Assembly: GCA_023168345.1 (NCBI GenBank) | Contig: AP025689.1 | Location: 2,292,001-2,356,000 of the forward strand | Length of the DNA: 64,000 nt | Source: Lysinibacillus sp. PLM2 | GTDB taxonomy: Bacteria; Bacillota; Bacilli; Bacillales_A; Planococcaceae | Direction of reading: 5' to 3' | In this document: positions 60,598 through 64,000 of the stretch, in pieces | Position numbering within the stretch: position 1 is the first letter of the stretch | How the letters are laid out: each line of letters opens with the position of its first letter | The notes under the pieces: generated by a model | What the model was told of the DNA's origin: nothing | What the model saw: only the letters and a program-made list of their open reading frames with translations | Databases searched by the model: none | Position numbers and translations under genes: made by a program

Positions 60598-61944
60598 CTA
60601 ATCTATTGCTGGAACAAGTTCGCAATCTACTATTTTATTAAAATTTAAAGGTTTATTAGCAACAATTTGCTCATATACTATATCTACTATGTGAACTGCT
60701 CGTACATAACTAGACAAACCTTCTTTATTAATTCCTACCTGCATCTGCATTAAACAACCTGGATTTGAAGTGACAACATACGTTGGATTTACTTCTTTCA
60801 CATATTTCATCTTCGTTTCTAATATGCTATTAGCCATTTTAGGTTGTAATAGATTATAAATACCTGCCGATCCGCAGCATGTATCTGCCTTTGCCATCTC
60901 TCTAAATTCGACACCAGGTAAATTTTCAAGAATTGAACGTGGTTGATCAAAAACTTTATTTACATTTCTTAAATGGCAAGAATCCTGATATGTGACGGCC
61001 ACTTTATCAACTTGTTTTGGCAGTGTTTTCAAATAATCTACTATGCCTAATTTAATTAATAGGGATGAAATATCGATTGTTTTCATCGAGAATCTTTCTG
61101 CTTTTTCTTTATATTTTGGCTCATTTTTTAGATGATTTTCATATTCAGATAAAAAGGCACCACAGCCACCTGCATTATTTACAATAAAATCATATTCATC
61201 GCTGTCAAATGCATTCATATTTGCACGTGCATTTTTTATTCCTTTTTCTAATTCTCCACTATGGGCATGTAAGGCTCCACAGCATTGCTGGAATTTTGGA
61301 ACAATGACTTCCGCACCTAATAATTTAATAGTTTCAATCGTCTTATCGTTTATTTCTTTAAATAAAGAATCCATTAAACACCCTGTAAAAAAAGCAACTT
61401 TTATTGGACTTTTCTTTACACTGGGTAACGGTTCGACCTTTTTCGGAATCTCTGGTAATACCATTTCCATATCTTTCAAAAATTTAGGGAATAGGTTAAG
61501 AAAACCTATTTTTCTAGTAACCTTTTGTAAGCCTGATTTTTGATAGAAACGAATTAAACTAACTGCTTTTCCTAAATCTTTTTTATCAGCAAATAGATGA
61601 TTAAAAGTTGTATTTTGAACGATTTTTTTAATACCTTTTGACTTTTTTGTTTGTTGAATAGCGACACGTGTTTGCTCGATCAACGCACCATACTGTACTC
61701 CTGCAGGACACGCAGGCTCACATGCTCGACATCCTAAACAAAGATTAAAGGAATTTTCAATGGAAGAATCCCATTCTACTACCCCATCGCGGACAGCCTT
61801 CATCAATGCAATTCTTCCACGAGGAGATTGTGATTCATCCTGTTGCGTATGAATATACGTTGGACAAGAAGATAAACAAAATCCACAACGCATACAGTCT
61901 AATAAGTAATCTTCATTTACATGCTCTTGAAAAGCTACCTGCAT
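60598..61944 (-). CDS. glcF: Glycolate oxidase iron-sulfur subunit GlcF-type
   Basis: 448 aa. Two 4Fe-4S motifs: CMRCGFCLSSCP and CLGCRACEPACP, then two CCG domains (CCGALHAHSG, CCGSAGIYN). Takes electrons from GlcD to the chain; substrate D-2-hydroxyacid such as glycolate or lactate. Start uncertain: ATG 61944 or GTG 61959; both overlap or abut the GlcD stop at 61949. Operon with glcD. Confidence 0.9.
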   Translation of the reverse strand: MQVAFQEHVNEDYLLDCMRCGFCLSSCPTYIHTQQDESQSPRGRIALMKAVRDGVVEWDSSIENSFNLCLGCRACEPACPAGVQYGALIEQTRVAIQQTKKSKGIKKIVQNTTFNHLFADKKDLGKAVSLIRFYQKSGLQKVTRKIGFLNLFPKFLKDMEMVLPEIPKKVEPLPSVKKSPIKVAFFTGCLMDSLFKEINDKTIETIKLLGAEVIVPKFQQCCGALHAHSGELEKGIKNARANMNAFDSDEYDFIVNNAGGCGAFLSEYENHLKNEPKYKEKAERFSMKTIDISSLLIKLGIVDYLKTLPKQVDKVAVTYQDSCHLRNVNKVFDQPRSILENLPGVEFREMAKADTCCGSAGIYNLLQPKMANSILETKMKYVKEVNPTYVVTSNPGCLMQMQVGINKEGLSSYVRAVHIVDIVYEQIVANKPLNFNKIVDCELVPAID

Positions 61945-61948
61945 CTGA

Positions 61949-63364
61949 TTATTGACCACTTTGAACCACCACTCTCTTTTTAGTTTCCTTTGCAAACACT
62001 TTTCCTGGATTCATAATGTTTTTAGGATCAAACACCGCTTTTATCCCTTTCATCAAATCAATCCCTGATGAGCCAACCTTCCATTCTAAATAAGGGGCTT
62101 TCATTTCACCAATTCCGTGTTCACCTGTAATGGTTCCACCTAAAGAAATAGCAGCTTCAAATATTTCTTCAAATGCATGTTCAACACGCTTCATTTCCTC
62201 ACTATTGCGAAGATCTGTTAAACAAGTAGGATGTAAATTTCCATCACCCGCATGACCAAATGTTGCAATTGTTAAATCATATTTATTTGCTATATGATTA
62301 ATCCTTCTTACCATTTCTGCAATTTCAGATCTTGGAACTGTAGCATCCTCTAAAATGGTAGTAGGTCTTAATCTTGATAAAGCTGATAATGCTACTCTTC
62401 TTGCTGTTTTTAACCTTTCCGCTTCTGTTTCATCCTTTGCAATTTGAGTAAAGACTGCTCCCTTAGATATAGCAATTTGCGTCATTTCGTGAATATCGTT
62501 TTTTACCTGTGCTAATTCTCCGTCTTGTTCAAAAAGTAACATTGCTTCTACATCCGTTGATAAACCTATTTTCATAAATTGCTCAACTGCCTCAATCGTT
62601 CTTTTATCTAAAAATTCGAGGGTTACAGGAATAATTTTATTTGCAATAATCGCAGAGACTGTTTCTGCAGCAGCCTCTAATGAATGAAAGTAAGCAATAC
62701 TGGTCATCTTATTTTTTGGTAATGGTATTAATTTCAATGTGATTTCTGTAATTACCCCAAGTGTTCCCTCAGAACCTACTAGTAGAGCTGTAAGATCATA
62801 GCCTGCAACATCCTTTGCCAATTTGCCCCCGGTTTTTAAAGTTTCTCCGTTAGCTAGAACCACTGTAAGCCCTTTCACATAATCCTTTGTAACGCCATAT
62901 TTTAAACCGCGCAAGCCCCCTGAGTTTTCACTAATATTACCTCCGATTGTTGAAATCTTCATTGAGCTTGGATCTGGCGGATAAAACAGGTTTTCTTTTT
63001 CAACAAAATAACATATGTCTGCTGTGATCATTCCAGGTTGTACTGTAATGGTTAAATTTTCTCTATCAAACTCTATTATTTGATTCATATTATTAAATAA
63101 AATGACGACTCCACCTTGATTGGGTACAGTTCCGGCAGCCAAGTTAGAGCCAGAGCCTCGTGGGACTATTGGAATTTCATATTCATTGCAAATTTTAACG
63201 ATTTGGCATACTTCTTCCGTATTACGTGGTGAGACAACAATTTCCGGTAAAGCTTGAAAATTTGCAGTTGCATCATAGGAATACGCCAGTAATTGTGCCG
63301 TCGAATGCTTTACATTTTCCTTACCAACAACATCGATAAAAAATTGAATTATTTCTTTCTCCAT
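61949..63364 (-). CDS. glcD: FAD-linked oxidase GlcD-type
   Basis: 471 aa. FAD-binding PP fold with PRGSGSNLAAGTVPNQGGVVI, PPDPSSMKISTIGGNISENSGGLRGLKYG, and a C-terminal GDGNLHPTCL...GEHGIGEMKAPYL part. It oxidises a 2-hydroxyacid. 471 aa matches GlcD. Start ATG after GGGGTGAATTT. First gene of the glcDF-cdaR transcript. Confidence 0.92.
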   Translation of the reverse strand: MEKEIIQFFIDVVGKENVKHSTAQLLAYSYDATANFQALPEIVVSPRNTEEVCQIVKICNEYEIPIVPRGSGSNLAAGTVPNQGGVVILFNNMNQIIEFDRENLTITVQPGMITADICYFVEKENLFYPPDPSSMKISTIGGNISENSGGLRGLKYGVTKDYVKGLTVVLANGETLKTGGKLAKDVAGYDLTALLVGSEGTLGVITEITLKLIPLPKNKMTSIAYFHSLEAAAETVSAIIANKIIPVTLEFLDKRTIEAVEQFMKIGLSTDVEAMLLFEQDGELAQVKNDIHEMTQIAISKGAVFTQIAKDETEAERLKTARRVALSALSRLRPTTILEDATVPRSEIAEMVRRINHIANKYDLTIATFGHAGDGNLHPTCLTDLRNSEEMKRVEHAFEEIFEAAISLGGTITGEHGIGEMKAPYLEWKVGSSGIDLMKGIKAVFDPKNIMNPGKVFAKETKKRVVVQSGQ

Positions 63365-63503
63365 AAATTCACCCCAGTAGTTAGTATCTCCTCCTTAATA
63401 ATTTTACAATTTAGAAAATTTAAATAATATGTACTTAATGATTAAAAATTGAGTTTTTTTACATTTAAATTTGTATCAAACGTATAAATTCCTTTTTTAA
63501 CCA

Positions 63504-63530
63504 TAAAAAAAGCTGATCATATGACCAGCT
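63504..63530 (-). terminator. Terminator after 77-aa membrane protein
   Basis: Minus-strand AGCTGGTCAT / ATGATCAGCT pairs (10 bp, one G-U; a tight loop) followed by seven T. Confidence 0.7.
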
Positions 63531-63537
63531 CATTAAA

Positions 63538-63771
63538 TTAATTAATTTCTTGTTTTTTTATGAAAAATGAAAATACAAATGGAATAATGGAAAACAATGA
63601 ATAAATGAAATACTGTTGGTTAAATTGGGCAAGGAAGAGCGTAGAAAGAAAATAAACTAACGTCCCAAAATAAATAAATAATTTTGATCTTTTCTGAACC
63701 CCTCTAATGATGAACATCAAAGAAAAAATAATAAAGAACCAAAGCAGCAGTTTTAATTCTAAGGATTCCAT
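63538..63771 (-). CDS. Small membrane protein
   Basis: 77 aa, unknown. Three membrane segments (LLLWFFIIFSLMFIIRGV, LFIYFGTLVYFLSTLFLAQF, FIYSLFSIIPFVFSFF). A cre-like site lies about 70 bp upstream. Start ATG is preceded by GTGGTGAGCAA, a moderate site. Confidence 0.6.
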   Translation of the reverse strand: MESLELKLLLWFFIIFSLMFIIRGVQKRSKLFIYFGTLVYFLSTLFLAQFNQQYFIYSLFSIIPFVFSFFIKKQEIN

Positions 63772-63842
63772 TTGCTCACCACCTAACTAGTTATGTATAA
63801 GGATGCTTTTAAGTTAGTTAAGTGTTATTTTTGTATAGAAAA

Positions 63843-63856
63843 TGTAAGCGCTTTAA
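63843..63856. promoter_or_regulatory. cre-like element upstream of 77-aa membrane gene
   Basis: TGTAAGCGCTTTAA, one mismatch from TGWAANCGNTNWCA; about 72 bp ahead of the gene start. Confidence 0.5.
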
Positions 63857-63955
63857 TAATAATTTATGCTTATTATATTGTATTCAGAACTTATCATTTT
63901 GATTGTATTTATTTTCAGGTATTCTTGAGTAAGCATAAAAACTACTGATTAAATT

Positions 63956-63984
63956 GAAAAAGAGCTAGCCATAAATGACTAGCT
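63956..63984 (-). terminator. Terminator of a gene to the right of the window
   Basis: Minus-strand AGCTAGTCA / TGGCTAGCT stem (9 bp, one G-U) with loop TTTA, then CTTTTTC. It would end a gene reading leftward from beyond 64000. Confidence 0.65.
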
Positions 63985-64000
63985 AACAGTAGATGATTTA

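Noticed and set aside
1-64000. CRISPR arrays, rRNA and tRNA genes
   Set aside because: No regularly spaced repeats and no tRNA/rRNA-like sequence were seen.

Overview
The window is a low-GC Firmicutes chromosome, most likely an endospore-forming Bacillales of the Lysinibacillus/Solibacillus type. The evidence is the AT-rich DNA, strong AGGAGG ribosome-binding sites with frequent TTG and GTG starts, the Bacillus gene neighbourhood comGA - yqgY - yqgX - yqgW - yqgS - yqgQ - yqgN - rpmG, and a Pho-box-controlled pstSCAB-phoU operon next to pbpA. The genus is inferred from gene order and protein style, not from a 16S gene, and no rRNA or tRNA gene was seen.

Positions 1 to about 21570 are the right-hand part of a tailed-phage prophage. 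It runs leftward (minus strand) from an immunity region near 19 kb, through early genes (Rha/ORF6C antirepressor, an AbrB copy, Gam, DUF669 and P-loop ATPase, P4-type primase-helicase), middle genes (ERCC4 nuclease, two YopX proteins, HNH enzymes, a PAPS-reductase-like protein, MazG), a late-gene regulator, and finally terS, terL and the portal gene, which leaves the window. On the plus strand lie an S24-type repressor and a large serine recombinase. The recombinase ends only about 25 bp from the point where comGA sequence begins. comGA is cut inside the codons after Gly-His-Leu-Val-Ile, so its 3' part and the rest of the comG operon should lie on the other side of the prophage, outside the window. 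I add several small genes (32-59 aa): 6593-6721, 7825-7980, 11973-12152, 15981-16136, 17250-17348, 18119-18277 and 18694-18840.

From 22.3 to 31.5 kb is conserved chromosome: an ArsR/SufR-like regulator, small membrane proteins, YqgX hydrolase, a lipoteichoic-acid synthase-type enzyme, YqgQ, 5-formyltetrahydrofolate cyclo-ligase, L33, two membrane-anchored proteins (one with an MltG-type N-terminal domain only), and a divergent LysR/MFS pair. From 31.6 to 38.4 kb lie a T-box-controlled trpE-trpG pair, luxS downstream of an amino-acid ABC transporter (probably cystine or another polar amino acid), and a TerC/YjbE-type membrane protein. From 38.4 to 45.5 kb are phoU-pstB-pstA-pstC-pstS under a four-repeat Pho box, and pbpA.

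From 45.7 to 52.1 kb are a PAS-GGDEF-EAL protein whose PAS domain looks like a LOV domain without the photoactive cysteine, a histidine phosphatase, an M48 peptidase, a MetE-like methyltransferase and an EamA transporter. From 52.2 to 63.4 kb is a coherent catabolic locus, all on the minus strand: glcD, glcF, a CdaR-type regulator, then a TRAP transporter (dctP, dctQ, dctM), an SDR dehydrogenase, a PPC/DUF296 protein, an acyl-CoA ligase, a thiolase and a DUF35 protein. The layout suggests uptake of an organic acid, 2-hydroxyacid oxidation, CoA activation and thiolysis. The substrate cannot be read from the sequence. A catabolite-repression (cre-like) element and palindromes lie ahead of dctP, and a second cre-like element lies near the right end.
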